From positions 1 through 59,513 of the forward strand of contig MU833216.1 of NCBI GenBank assembly GCA_029204225.1: a DNA stretch of 59,513 nucleotides, written 5' to 3'. The notes under the pieces were generated by a model, which was given only the letters and a program-made list of their open reading frames with translations, was not told the origin of the DNA and searched no databases. Positions within the stretch are counted from its first letter, which is position 1; each line of letters opens with the position of its first letter. Source of the stretch: Diphasiastrum complanatum (taxonomy: Eukaryota > Streptophyta > Lycopodiopsida > Lycopodiales > Lycopodiaceae). Below are positions 23,366 to 35,540 of this stretch, piece by piece. The translations under genes were made by a program, and so were the position numbers.

Positions 23366-23589
23366 ACAAAAGTTCTAGAACTCTCTTTTGGCCCATACGA
23401 CACAATTTTAGGGTTTCTTATGTGTCATGCTCGCTATTTCACATCAGTTTAGCTCTGATTTGTGAACCTTTGCTTTTAGCCCTAATTTGCAATGTGATAA
23501 ATCTTTGCATGCAAGGCTTTGAGCGATCTCGGTAACTGATAGGTAACATCCACACCATGCCAATTGTAGGTAGGGGCATGTGGGCTTAG

Positions 23590-25210
23590 GTTGACCTCAT
23601 ACAAGGGGTTGTGGCTACGTCCCATGGTTCAGGTGCTCGCAGATGGAGATGCTACCATTGCGGTTTTGAGTTCATTGGGTCACTCACCAGGGTCAGGGCC
23701 CATTTGTTACAATTGACTAGGCCAGATGGGCGGGACATGGGTATATCAATATGCAGCGCCATTACAAATGTTGAGGTAGAGAGGCTACGAGAGACACACG
23801 ACATCCAGCCAGCCACCTAGACCATTCACAGAGTTTTTTCCAGCAGAGAGGGCTGAGCTCACAGGTCCAAGGTGCAGGGCCTAGCCATGCAAGGGATACA
23901 AGTGCAAGGCCTAGCCGCAGAGGAGATACATGTGCAGGGCCTAGTCATAGAGGGGCACCACCTACCCATGACAGTCACTCGGTGCCTGCCGCACGTGCAG
24001 GGGCACCTGGGCCTTCTGCCACTCCATCAGAGCCCTCACGACTATCAGCATCGTTAGTTGCTGGTGTCACACCCTCGGAAGCAGGTCCTAACATGGATGG
24101 GGAGAGAGACACATCACCTGCCATGCCATCACCAGATGCACCCTCCGATGCCCCATCTCATACCACCACTTGGCATGTTAGTCCCCGGCCACTGACACAC
24201 TCACAACAGAGACATGTATGCCAAGGGCACAATAGACTACATTGGATAGAGGGTGGTAGAGGCGTCAGCACGAGGTTACCATGAGAGCGGTGGCCCAGTT
24301 TTTTTACAAGGTTGTCATTCCATTCACCATCGCGGACAATCATGTCTTCAGAGAGATGATGCATCAGGCGGCAGTAGTTGATTCCTCATGGGCCCCTCCT
24401 AGGAGAGAGGTGATACACACACACCTCCTTCACCAGGAGGAGGAGACCATCACATGAGAGCTGAGCCCTATTCGAGCAACTTGGGAGACCTAAGTAACTT
24501 GATCTTCAACGTATTTCATTTCGCAAGTATCTTTCGCATTTGTCGCACCTTCCTAGCATGCCTTTACAGTCTATACGTGCTTGATATGGCAAAGTGTGTC
24601 TAATCTGTGTCTGATGGAATTTGTTTTGACGGTTGCTCCATATTAACCAACGGATGGACTGACATTTGTCGTAGATCCGTGGTGAACATCATGGTCTCCT
24701 GTTCGCTTGGCACTGTGTTTTTACGAGGGGTGGATGCCACCCGTGGTGGTGCAGCCATCACCGCAGAGTTCATCTACGATGCAATGAACTCTGCCATCTA
24801 GGAGATTGGGGCCGAGCACGTGGTTCAAGTTGTCACAAACAACGCCACGAACTGCAGGCAAATGGGAGAGCGGTTGATGCGCCAGCACTCCTTCATTGTG
24901 TGGACACCATGTGTTGCGAATTCTATCGATTTACTAATCCACGACATGTGCAGACTTCCATGGATCCATGATGTATCCTCTCCAAACCTTCTTTCTTGTC
25001 TTTTATGCTAGTTTTGTTATTGTCATTTCCTTGCTTTGGTTGGCCCGTATCAATTTCTGATGGGTGTTTGTCTTGCAGATTACTGCTCAAGCCAAGCGCA
25101 TGTTGGCCCTATTATGCAGCTTCTCGCCCCTAGATCTCAAGAAGTTGGCACCCACACGGTTTAGCTACTACTTCGAGGTTCTCGAGCGTCTGGCGGTTGT
25201 GTCAGACAAC
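23590..25210 (+). pseudogene. hAT transposase relic, N-terminal and DUF659 part
   Basis: Plus strand. A BED-type zinc finger is at 23600-23760 (ATSHGSGARRWRCYHCGFEF, then RVRAHLL and GISICSAI), matching the start of plant hAT transposases. After a decayed linker, 24290-24490 encodes FTIADNHVFREMMHQA and PPRREVIHTHLL in shifting frames. At 24607-24990 is a DUF659-type segment (GCSILTNGWTD, VVNIMVSC, VVTNNATNCRQMGERL, WTPCVANSIDLLIHDM). An intron-like gap (about 24970-25079, ending CTTGCAG) precedes ITAQAKRMLALLCSFSPLDL and LAPTRFSYYFEVLERLAVV. Stops and frameshifts show it is dead. It is interrupted at about 25205 by LTR-element sequence, and its C-terminus resumes near 26850. Confidence 0.85.
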
Positions 25211-26294
25211 TTCAATTCATCCACTTCTGTTAGCAAGTGGAGAAACTGCTCCTTGGTAACCAATTCGTCGAGTTCTTCGGCGAATTGTTCCTGTTCTTCA
25301 ACTTCCATTAGTTCTTTCCCTTTACTAAACCTCAGGGATTCCATTTCTAATTCATCAATGCCACTTGTCAGGGGTTGATCAGATCCCGGAGAAGTGGTCA
25401 TTTTCAGAGATAGGAAAAAGATTGCCTGACGTTTCCTTTCAAAAAAAATCGAAAAGACTAATTTATAACTGTACAAAGAGGGAAAGAAGACTTAGTTGTT
25501 TCTAAGGACTGTACTTCCAAAGGAAATACGAAGAGGAACCCTCTCAGCTCTTCCACCCAAAATTTCAGACCTGCTGTCCCGGAAAATCCCAGTTTGAGGC
25601 TCCAAAATGGTACAAAAATTTCCGGTTTCTTGAGTAGAGTTGCTCGCTGATCTGATTGCAGACCTGGGGCTCCAAAAAACCAGGCAAAGACCCAAAAAAG
25701 TGCAAAACTTTCTGAGGTTTATAGCTGCCTACCCTCGCTGATCTGACAGCACTCTGTCTGGCCAAGATTTCTGAAATTTGAGGCCCAAAACCCCTTTGAG
25801 ATTCTAATTTGGCCTCAGCTCGTTGGTCGCTGATCTGTGGCAAGAAAGTTTGATGCCCAAACTTCTGAAAATTACGAAACTCAGGGATGAAACTTCACTT
25901 TTTCTCTTCCCTGTCCAGCGCTGGCCCTGCTACTAAATTTCAGGTTAGAACTCACTCTGATGTACCCGAAATTCACACGAAATTCAGAAGTGAAGGCTAA
26001 CTTCACAACGATGGATCTGCTCGCCACTTCCTGCTCCAATTCCGCTCTGAAATCCACAATTTACTCACTACAAACAGGGATAAATCCCTGGTTTTCCATC
26101 GCTGGACCTGTGCAAGGAAAACTACCTCAGAAATCGTGGAAATTCCCCCAGAATTGGATGACTAGAAGGCTGTCCCTACAGCGACTTCTCTCCTCTATTC
26201 CTTTCTGAGAATCTGAGAAATCTTTCCTATCTTCTGATAGCTTTCTCTACTGCTGCTACTAAACTCCCAAAGATGGAGATGGCTCTGATACCAG
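25205..26294 (-). mobile_element. LTR-retroelement fragment (leader and 5' gag-like ORF)
   Basis: Minus strand. The sequence left of the primer site at 26281-26293 (minus strand TGGTATCAGAGCC) is a leader with two or three degenerate copies of a motif CTGATCTG...CCAAAA...TTTGAG (about 25560-25860). It ends in a short open frame (25168-25476) with MTTSPGSDQPLTSGIDELEM and a Glu-rich stretch, probably an N-terminal gag-type peptide. The fragment stops where hAT coding sequence begins, near 25205. No pol domain is present. Confidence 0.55.
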
Positions 26295-26850
26295 TGTAAT
26301 AGATCCTAACACCACAATAGGGCAAACACTAACCGATCCACCCAACCTTGCCTACTCCCTGATATAGAGTAAGCCCCTCCTAGCCCAGTGTGAGGACTGA
26401 TAGCATGCATTCTGCCAAGTGTCGGTCACGTGGCACTGACATGGCCGACTGCACGTCGGGACCCAACTGGGGGCCCTATCCTGTCGACAGGGTCCCTAGG
26501 CTGTATTAGGCCCAACATGACTATGGACTGTGCTGGGGCACACTACTCACACTGTCTTGCCCTGTTGGTCGTGTACACTTTGGACACGACCCTGACTGTG
26601 GTATCTGACCTCCTATGTTCTCCAGGGTTCGGCACTGGTCACGTGCTCGTAAAAGTAGCCCACATGCACTCCTTGTGGTGCACCACCAGACGAGAGAACG
26701 ACCCAGAGCTTCTGAGAGGATGGCTGGAGTATACAGATCGAGTCTATCGAGGGCTAGGTATTGCATTGCAATTTCCAATTTATGATTCATGCCCGTACGA
26801 TCTTGCTTGTATAAACACTGACTCGTGAAATCGTTATTTTGCCATCAGGT
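26295..26850 (-). repeat. LTR fragment of the minus-strand element, then unassigned sequence
   Basis: Starts TGTAATAGATCC directly after the primer site. The LTR length is unknown because the partner copy is absent. The plus-strand open frame here (26430-26828) resembles no family I know and is probably LTR sequence or decayed hAT sequence. Confidence 0.4.
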
Positions 26851-27478
26851 GGGGCTGAGCGCCTCAACATCGTTGAGGCAGACTTGCTGAAGTTCGAGGT
26901 AGGCATCGGGTCTTCAGGATGGATCGGTGCAAGCAGAGGAAGGAGCAACTACGTCCAGTGACATGGTGGGGACCGGGGGGTTGTTATGGCCGCTCCACGT
27001 CAGAGCTTCGACGCCTGGCAAAAGAGAGTACTATCGCAGGACTGTTCAATTTCTGCTTGTGAGTGCAACTGGAGCAGGTGGTCCATGCGGTACATGAAGA
27101 AGAGGAACCAGCTATCAATTGAGTAGTGTAGACGGCTGATCTATGTGTCCAGCAACGCACGGATGGCAGAGAGGGAGGCCTGTTGGAAGTTTGTTTGCCC
27201 TACCCTTGCTTATTACCTTAGATATGCTTCTCGTCATTGCTGGTTTTCTAGTATGGTGACTCGATATCTGTCATGGTTGCAGGTCAACCCTGACTCCTGC
27301 ATGCTCGACATGACCGCCACCATAGGCCCGCTCTGCACATCACCAATGGAGAGCAGTTGAGAGGAGGAGACGGGTGAGGGATGAGGGAGGGGATGAGGGA
27401 GGGAATGAGGAGGATTCACCGGAGGGGGGGACGGAGTACCCAATTGACTATGACGAGGAGGAGTGGGTGGATGAGGAG
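26851..27478 (+). pseudogene. hAT transposase relic, C-terminal dimerisation part
   Basis: Plus strand, frame drifting. AWQKRVLSQDCSISACECNW, then SRWSMRYMKKRNQLS and LIYVSSNARM, are the classic hAT C-terminal dimerisation motifs (A.rvLsq.cS.sacErnWS...kkRN.L). An acidic tail, IDYDEEEWVDEE, follows after decayed sequence and is cut by a gypsy LTR at 27479. It belongs with the hAT N-terminal half at 23590-25210. Confidence 0.85.
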
Positions 27479-27915
27479 TGTTAGGGACCCAACTCCCTTG
27501 GGTCCCAAACCCAACTTGAAGCTGAATGTCGAGACCAATGACTCGTGGACCTGCATGGATGTCACATGTCATGATCTAGGATGTGCGCTTGTTGGCTTGG
27601 AGACTCCTACCTTGGAGGTATACAACAGAGGACATCTCATCAACCATTCATTCTATCTACCTAGGAGAAGGTGGATGGGAGCACTTGCGCACAGCCAGGA
27701 TGAGAGCTAGACTGAGGTGGGAGACAGTTGATGGGCTCTGGCAGTGGAATGGGATGCTGTCAGGGTTGGAGGTTGGATCTCGCTTGTCACAGGTCACGGG
27801 CCAGGGCACGAAGGGCGGCTCTAGATTGGATCCTACGGCGGGGTGGATCATGTGACGTTCAGTTCCTAGTGGGTAACCAACATCTAGCAGTTTGCGGCGG
27901 AAAGAGGGCATAACA
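27479..27915 (+). repeat. 5' LTR of a Ty3/gypsy element
   Basis: Begins TGTTAGGGACCC and ends CATAACA, followed by TTTGGTATCAAAGCC (27916-27930), a Met-tRNA primer site. The first 190 or so bases recur at 30242 with substitutions and small indels, so the two LTRs are diverged and the insertion is old. Confidence 0.85.
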
Positions 27916-27930
27916 TTTGGTATCAAAGCC

Positions 27931-28401
27931 ACTGCATCCCGTGTGCAGGTTAGATCGATCCGAAGGAGGCAATTCAATAACTGGCATTAATCTGAATTTT
28001 CGCTCCTTTCCCATAGAATACAGATAAAAACCTTTGGTTTAAAAAAAAAAACAGAGACAGCATATGCGTGGCCTCCACGCTGGCAGCAGACCCAGCAAGC
28101 CCGCAATCTGTCTGCAGACTAGGTGGCGGTTTGCAGACAAGGGCGGCGGTGCATGTGGCAAACAGGCAGGGCGGGTGGTGGCGGAAAACAGGTCCGCTGC
28201 TCGCTGATCTGTCAACGGACCGGGGGGGGGCCAAATAGGCCCCACGCGAGTGGCCAGCTGGTGAGCGAGCTCCCAGCTGGGAGCGTAGGTGGCCGGAGGG
28301 GGTTGAGTTGGTTACCGACAGGGATGCTGTGTGGCAGGTAAGTGGCAAGGAGTGCCTTACTCCATGTGAAAACTGTGCTGGTGGTGGATTGCCACCCAGC
28401 T

Positions 28402-28438
<37 letters not shown>

Positions 28439-29040
28439 AAATTTGAGTTAGCTATAACAACATAAACCCAAAATAGAAAGTAAGAGAAAATCACTTTTGG
28501 TAGGGAGTGGTTTGAGACATTTTTTGAGGACAGCATGGTACTTGTGAGATGATACAAGAAGAAATGAGCATTGTAGACAGATAAGTCAAAGATGATTCTT
28601 TTGGACTCGAGCACATGCTGATGACTTTGACGATGAGATTCCTATCCCTATGCCACCGCGGAGAAAGCCCAGATGTAGTCCCCACTTGTCTCCATCAGGG
28701 CCCACTGTACACTCCACTCAACGGACACTTCACACTTACTTTCGCTGATATGTACATATTCTCCACCTGGCCCGGGTTGTGGGCATTGGTACTTTTTATG
28801 TAGTTCTTCTATTATACCTGGCCCGGGTTGTGGGTTTCTTTCACTTCTGCTTTGTTCTACTTTCATTCGTAGCTAGTTTATAGCAGTTTACGACCATGTC
28901 CTCCTACTCAGTGGACACTTCACACTTACTTTTGCTAATATGAACTTCTTCTCCACCTAGCTCTTTCACAGTTGGAATATGGATCCTAGCCCTTTTACAG
29001 AGCCTAGACCTCCTCCTATATGACAGCCACATCGACCTTG
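27931..29040 (+). other. Non-coding leader/internal region of the gypsy element
   Basis: No domain readable. It contains a (CT)n tract at 28401-28432 and a direct duplication: GGACACTTCACACTTACTTT at about 28721 and 28913, each followed within about 30 bases by TTCTCCACCT. CCTGGCCCGGGTTGTGGG occurs twice at 28767-28836. Confidence 0.6.
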
Positions 29041-30241
29041 GGTTCGGATACTTTGCTGTCGGCTATCAACAATCTACAGCAACAAATTGTTGATATGCAA
29101 GCAAGACATGCAAAGGATCAGTGGAATTAAGGGAGCTTACGAAATTAAGGCAATTACTGCACCAGCCTTTGTTTACTCTCGAGATTTTCACTGGGGAAAA
29201 GAAAGACAGAGCCCCTAAAGTGGTCACCTTGTAGATTGATCGGTGGAACTCGCACTTTTCCATGCATGATTCTTTTGACGAGAATAAGATCAACCTGGCT
29301 ATTATGTACTTGCAAGGCAAAGCTTTTACCTGGTGGTAGGACTTGAGGGGTAAGCATGAAGCTCCGAGGTTATGGGAATACCTTTGTAAGGCCTTCAAGG
29401 CGGCCTTCCTTCCTATACTAGATGACTTCGACTTCTATCGTCAGTATGAGACGATTTAGATGGGGAACCGGACCCTTGATCAGTACTTGCAAGAATTCCA
29501 AGGAGGTATATTCTCGTTTTGCTACTAGAATAGATCCTCTGGTGGTTTAAGTTGCATTCTATTCTAGGATTGTCTAAAGACTATCAGCTAGAGGTAAGGA
29601 GGAACCAGCCTCTTACCCTCGATGATGCGGTTCGCATCGCCCGTATATACGATGACACTCGTATAGTGGCTAGGCCTGAGCTTGGGGTTTCACCCGAAGC
29701 AAAGGGTAGGAAACCATTTTTTTCAAAGAAAGGAAAAGACGGCAAAACATTCATCGACAGGTTTCAGTCCATTCACTCTGATGTATGGTTTTCAGCCTAG
29801 AGCTCCAATCTCCGTAGGCCTCAAAAGTCTCAAGGTTAAAGCAACGGTTGATTTCCTGCATAATATGCAAGAAATGTTGCTTGTTGCTCATGATAACGTA
29901 AAAACGGCTCAAGATAGAGACCAGTTTTACGCTAATCAAAACCGACAACTTAGGGTCTATGAGAAAGGGGATTGGGTGTATCTTAAAGTCCCAAGTACTT
30001 AAGACTGGAAAACTAAGTTGTCGCCTCATTATGATGGGCCTTTCAAATTGTAAAGAAACTCAATCGGAATGCCTATCAACTAGACCTTCCTCAACGCAGG
30101 CTCAGAAACCGATAGGTAACTGAGCACTTGGTTCATTGGAAAGGAAGTTCCAAAAATGAGGACACTTGGGAAAAGGAACGAGACCTTAGACTGACAGTCC
30201 CTGATTTCCTTCCTTAGAAGAGGAGTCTTTTAAGGAGGGAA
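29041..30241 (+). pseudogene. Ty3/gypsy gag and integrase-end relic
   Basis: Plus strand. 29070-29660 reads as gag in drifting frames: NLQQQIVDMQ, LCKAFKAAFLPILDDFDFYR, then LSKDYQLEVRRNQPLTLDDA. It jumps directly to the end of integrase at 29770 (LMYGFQPRAPISVG, AHDNVKTAQDRDQFYANQNR, GDWVYLKVPST, KLSPHYDGPF) and a short chromodomain-like tail (WKGS...DTWEKERDL). Protease, reverse transcriptase and RNase H are missing, so a large internal deletion joins gag to integrase. The 3' LTR follows at 30242. Confidence 0.85.
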
Positions 30242-30442
30242 TGTTAGGGACCCAACTCCCTTGGGTCCCAAACCCAACTTGAAGTTGAATGTCCACTGGG
30301 CCTCTTGACTTGACCAGTGACTCGTGGACCTGCATGGTGCCACGTGTCGTGATCTAGGATGTGCGCTTGGCTTGGAGACTCCTACCTTGGAGGTAAACAA
30401 TAGAGGAAGTCTCATCAACCATTCATTCTATCTACCTAGGAA
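30242..30442 (+). repeat. 3' LTR of the Ty3/gypsy element, truncated
   Basis: Starts TGTTAGGGACCC and matches the 5' LTR to CTACCTAGGA, after which similarity stops abruptly. About 235 bases of its 3' part are missing. Confidence 0.85.
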
Positions 30443-32203
30443 AGGCATCATCCCAGTTTATAGGGCTTTCGGAGGGTGTGGGACGTGGGACCTTAAACAA
30501 GCAGACATTAAGATAAGTTAAGCTGACATCATTGAAATGTAGCACAGAATAAACAGCCTATACTGTATTAGATATTTGTGAGAGACTAGAGTTAAACGGT
30601 TATACATATAACCTATTGGGCTGTGAGCGTGGAACAGTACGAAAAGAATTTCCTTTTCCCAATACACGTGTGCACGGACATACAAGACACAAACATTAAC
30701 AGAACCCCTTCATGGAAAAACTAAAGTCTCCACTTATCAGCTTTAATTCGACACTATTTGTCCTTTCTTTCACAGATTACGATTGGAATGCTTTTGTAGA
30801 AAAAGTAAAAGAGTTATGTATTTGCACAAGCTGAGCAATCTGCTCCCGAACAGTCTGTGTGTGTCATAAGGACGTTGGAATTACCTACCTTTTGATCGTG
30901 TTATCCAATCCCTTTCGCCTTGTTTTTCAATCCTCATCTGAAACCCATCAGCAAGAATCATTTCAACAAAAAGCATAACAGGCAAAAAGGCTGCTCGTCG
31001 CAAATAGTTAGCAGGAATAATTAGCAGGCTGAAAGCGAGAAAAGCCTTTACACTACTAATTTCCTCATCAGCTAATCAGACATGAATTGCATGACTATAA
31101 ACGTATTCAAGCACTAATGTTTTCACTACTCAATCTTCTCTGCGTCGGTTTTGTTTGTGAGCACTACTCCTGGAACGAAAAAATGCAATAATTATCAACA
31201 ACAGTTTTGGCTTTCTTTCTGCATAGTAAGTAGAAGGACGCAGAACATCAGATTTGACCTCCAATCAATTTGCAAGCAAAATTTGAAATGGTACCTTTTC
31301 TAGAGTACCCAACAAGTGATGCATACCACATTCGATATACAGATACACAAAAGATACATAAATTACATCACACAAAACAGCAATGTGAAATCTGTCTGTC
31401 TGTCAGAAACCATCACACAAAACAGCAATGTGAAATCTGTCAGAAACCAGGAGGGACAAAAGGAGCGATTACTCTTTTTCTTTGGCTGGCTTCCATGAGT
31501 ATCTGTGCTATCAGAAGAAAACGCCAAGCATTCGAAGGGGGAAGCCGGATATCAGCCGAAGAAAGCCGGGCATGAAGTGAACAGTCAGTCTCTTGCTAGC
31601 AATACGTGCAATAGGACCGCCTATTGTTCTGCTCACGTTTTGAGGTTTGGTCTACCTCTAAATGGTTCAATAGCAATCACAAGTTGTTCCAACATCATCA
31701 CACTTATTCATGCCTGAACAATGCCATGTTCTCAAGTCCATGGTATTCTCGGATTTGGGGTCAAAAGCAACATGCATCAATACGTGGCTTCACTTACTAG
31801 AAATGCATTTAAATTTGTATCCAGGGAGCATGCAAGGTTAATGGGAAATCGAACCCCAAGCAAAACCAGAATGTGGCATGCCCACCAGACTACTTCTATA
31901 CCTCCATGAAAAGATCATGTTAAAATGATAAACAATAAACCATCTCATGCATAAAACCTCCTTATGCATATCCATTGTGTAAACAATCAAATAACCTAAA
32001 ATAGGATATAATAATTTAATGTATTGGGACGACAACCATCAATGTGCTCAAATGGACATGTAATATGTAGTTGTATTACAAACAAGCCATAATATTGAGA
32101 CATGCCTTTCACAAGCTAGTAACTAGAAATAACATTCGTTTACATTCACCTTTGCTCAAATAAAGCATCGATACAAATGCAAATAGAAATCAATATCAAA
32201 CTT
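30443..32203. other. Stretch without recognised genes
   Basis: No coding domain on either strand. It includes a tandem duplication near 31365-31445 (CATCACACAAAACAGCAATG twice) and a tRNA-like SINE candidate at 31838-31905. The first part may hold the lost right end of the hAT element. Confidence 0.5.
31838..31905 (-). repeat. tRNA-like (SINE-type) promoter sequence, candidate
   Basis: The minus strand shows GTAGTCTGGTGGG (A-box-like), then about 30 bases later GGGGTTCGATTTCCC (a good B-box/T-arm). No complete cloverleaf is present, so it looks like the head of a tRNA-derived SINE, not a working tRNA. The tail was not identified. Confidence 0.35.
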
Positions 32204-34837
32204 CTAATAAATGCACTTTGTATATGATGATTCTTGACCTCGCGCATCCACCCCCGTTTTCCAAAAAGAGACATAACTTTTTAAACCTTCTAAGATCTGC
32301 TTATTATCTTTGATGTATTCAAAGACCGGAACAATTTTTGGTTGTCCCTGAGGAAGCTTTGGCTTATTTTGAGAATCACGCTCCCAAAGTTCAATACCTT
32401 CTATGGTAGCCATTCAATTGCCTTAGGGTGCATTTAGTATTGCATCAATGGTACACCATCTTGCATGTAATAATGAAATTGCAATGGTTTGGAGTGTCCA
32501 ACCAATCTTTTGTTCTTATCACACAAACAACCGTCTACATAATCTTTGAAGTTTGGAACCTCTTTAACTAGGAATGGAGCGGGATTTGCACTTGTACACT
32601 CATTGAAGCATCACATTAGATGAGGAAATGTGAATACACATTTTCTCCTAAGATTTTCTGAGAAACAATGCATCAATATCCTCATGTGTACGCCCCACCA
32701 TGAGAAACCCTAATTGAACCATCTCAAAGACTCCTCTAGCGACAAGCAAGGAAAGATATGCAAACACATATCTATTCTTATTCTCAGATCCACAATTGTC
32801 TAATTGTAGTAGCAACACAGAAGGCAAGTGTTTGAAACTTGTAGATCCTGTTGAATTATCTTGTGCACATTGAACATATTCACTTTGCAACTGAGTAGGT
32901 CTTGAGCCCACGACGTGGTTGCATCCAACATTCTCACCTGGCAGATGACCAAATGTTGTTGAAGCCACATTTTCGCTATGTTCAATGGTTTCACATTGCA
33001 CTTGTGTATACTTATTATCTTCGTTTTTTACCTCCATATGGTAATCCAACACCACTCTTGAAGTTAAAGCTGTAAACAGATTTCTTGATGACGATGTTTT
33101 CTCTGCAAGCAACAAGTCTCCATAAACATGCTTGTCTTTTCTCTCCAAATTTTGTAAACACATTGCTAGAGAGCCCAGTGTAAAATTGGGATCCCCTGGC
33201 CAAAGACCCATTGAAAAGTGTCGATATCCATTTTGACCATGTCCATGTGTTATCATTCTTGTCAATGATATCGATAATTGCGTCGCATGCCCCAATGATT
33301 TTGGTATAGGCTGCAATCGTGGTATGGATGTCTTTTGTTGATCCATCTTATCATGAATAATGCACAAATACTTATTTGGATGTAGTTCTGAGTACAATCT
33401 CCAACCATAATAAATATGCCTACAACTCATTTGTTGAAGCATGTGCATTCTTCTTTTCATGAGATATTTTGCACGCTCCACTTGATTTCTAGTACATTCT
33501 AGCTGCAATTTAATTGATGTGCAAATATCACACTTTGAAAATGTGCTTGTCTTTGAAAGACTAACCGTTTTGAATGTTGTATGCCATAGTCTATGAAATG
33601 TAGACTTTGACATTCTCTTATATCCCAATTCATTTAAAGTAATATTAACCTCATGCAAAATATCGATTTGCTTATACATTGTCGGGAGAACAAGTTGTGG
33701 CTCTCGTGCTCCATCAAAAAATGATGTGCGGCTTTTATGTGGCATTCTTTCTGCATTGTTGTCAACAAAATCTTGTATTATTGCCTTTCCCATTTCGACG
33801 TGATCCCATGCTTTTCTGATGAAGCCTTTATTTCCATGCATTGCTTTTGTTGTCCCTTCCATGTATTGTTGCTTGTATCTATAAAAAGTAGTCTTTGGAA
33901 TGCCATGTATAGTGTACCAAGCAATGCAACAAATATCTTTTCCATCAAAAGTTAACTTTAGCTACTTTCCTTTTTCTTCATCACGCCAAGCCATAGTCAA
34001 GTTATCATAGACACGTGTCACGCGTTGACTATGACTTTGTCCCCAATGTTCTACTCTGAGTTGCATAATCTTCTCTCGATTTGCCATTTGTCAACATTTT
34101 TTCTCACAACAATCAATGGCGGCCACATGTTGAATAGCCTCTTGTGCACATTTATTGGAGTGGCAAACATGAAATTTGTCTTGAGGCTTCCTTATTATCA
34201 TTTTATACTTCCTTTTACTAGCCACACGTTGATTTAGGATATCCTCCATATGGTGTCCACCACCATCGCCGTTGTTGTTTTCCTCTTGAGCTTCACATTG
34301 AATGCAATCATTGTCATCAACATGAGCATTTCTTTCAATGATTTTCAATGGAGTGCCATCTTCAAAAGTGAGTTGTTTCGTTGGCCAACTAATCAAATTC
34401 ACATTTGCAACATTTGAGTTGCCAATGCTAGATGAAAAATTGGTATGCCCAATAATAAATTCTACAACCACCCGTAAGTTCCCATCCCCAAGATCCTTGA
34501 AGTTGATAGGCTCATAGGGATAAACTAACAAAACCAAACCCATACCCAATTTATCACCTTGTGCTAACCATATTATAACTCTCTTCCTGATTAAATCTTC
34601 TCTCATGCTACCATGGTCTACCTGTGGCATATCCTCATGCAGAATTTGAACACCTTGATAAGGTTCTTCAACAAGCCTCTTCACCATTGTTTTTTTCCAT
34701 ATAATGATATTGCCAACTGCCTCTCCCATTATTGATGCACCCATAGAAGGAAATGGAAGATGAAGATCATCTGTGTAGCTTTCTAATACACTAATGGACA
34801 GACATTTTGTCCCCATTAGAGCTCCGTGACATAGCAT
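32204..34837 (-). pseudogene. DUF7869-type (DDE/RNase H-like) transposase gene, lightly broken
   Basis: Minus strand, starting at a true ATG (34837). The first 248 codons (to 34091) contain LHLPFPSMGASIMGEAVGNI, similar to an N-terminal domain found in En/Spm-like and related plant transposon proteins. A stop, a short open segment (MANREKIMQLRVEHW...) and a second stop precede a 404-codon frame (33862-32648). There, CDIC at residues 111-114 looks metal-binding, DKMDQ (171-175), LQLDNCGSENKNRYVFAYL (352-370) and VGRTHEDIDALF (389-400) give the spaced acidic residues expected of a DDE-type catalytic core. After LRKS a frameshift breaks the end; the last piece at 32413-32204 carries GIELWERDSQNKP and PQGQPKIVPV. 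About 70 residues (277-349) look like an insertion. A few breaks in 2.6 kb suggest recent loss. Function is inferred from family motifs. Confidence 0.78.
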
Positions 34838-34869
34838 TGTAGGATTAGTTGAAAAACCTTTCCTTTTCC

Positions 34870-35540
34870 TACTATCAGGCTTCCGTTCAAAAGTATGATA
34901 TCATCGCCAGAGCTCCACAAGAACCTGTGACAGTTTCTCGTCCGACATTCCGTACGTCAATGGCTCATTCAAACCAGTTCTTGGTCCATAGCGTCCCACT
35001 TTCCCTAAATCTTGTTTGGGTTTGGACTTTGGACGGGCGTTCCAGAATCCGTACTTGGCCGTTGTGAGACCTGTTTATTCATGTGGATTTGTCTTCACGT
35101 TCCCCACTAGCCAAGATAGAAAGCCGCAAAAACTGAATCCATTCGAAGGTATTGGACCCATCGATCGGGGAGTCGCAACTTAAGCCATTTGTTATGCCCT
35201 AATAGACTTCTTTGTGGCCCACATGGTGTTTCTTGGCAAACGAGGCCAGAAATGTGCGACGACGGGTCCGTTCGGTTCGTATCGGATTCACAGACCAGTT
35301 TGTTCTTGTGGATTCGTCTTTACATTCTCCACTGGCCGAAATAGAAAGCCGCAAAAACTGACTCCGTTCAAAGGTATTGGAATCCATCGACCGGAGAGTC
35401 TAAATTGAACCCCTTTGCTATGCCCTAATAGCGGTCTTTGTGGCCCACTAGGCATTTCTTGCCAAACAAAACCGGAAATGAGCGAAAAAGTCTCCGTTCT
35501 ATTCATATCGGATTCACGAATCTGTGTCCATGCCCCGTCG
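34870..35540. repeat. 225-bp tandem repeat beside the DUF7869-type gene
   Basis: AGAAAGCCGCAAAAACTGA occurs at 35118 and 35343, a 225-base period. Each unit also carries GGATTYGTCTTYAC, AAGGTATTGG, ATGCCCTAATAG and TTTGTGGCCCAC. Parts of a third, more decayed unit extend to each side. It may be a subterminal repeat of the neighbouring transposon. Confidence 0.85.

Noticed and set aside
27974-28435. 153-codon minus-strand open frame
   Set aside because: Begins in a GA/CT microsatellite and shows no recognisable domain; it lies in the gypsy leader.
34025-34237. Plus-strand hydrophobic open frames opposite the transposase
   Set aside because: Antisense shadow of the DUF7869-type coding sequence.
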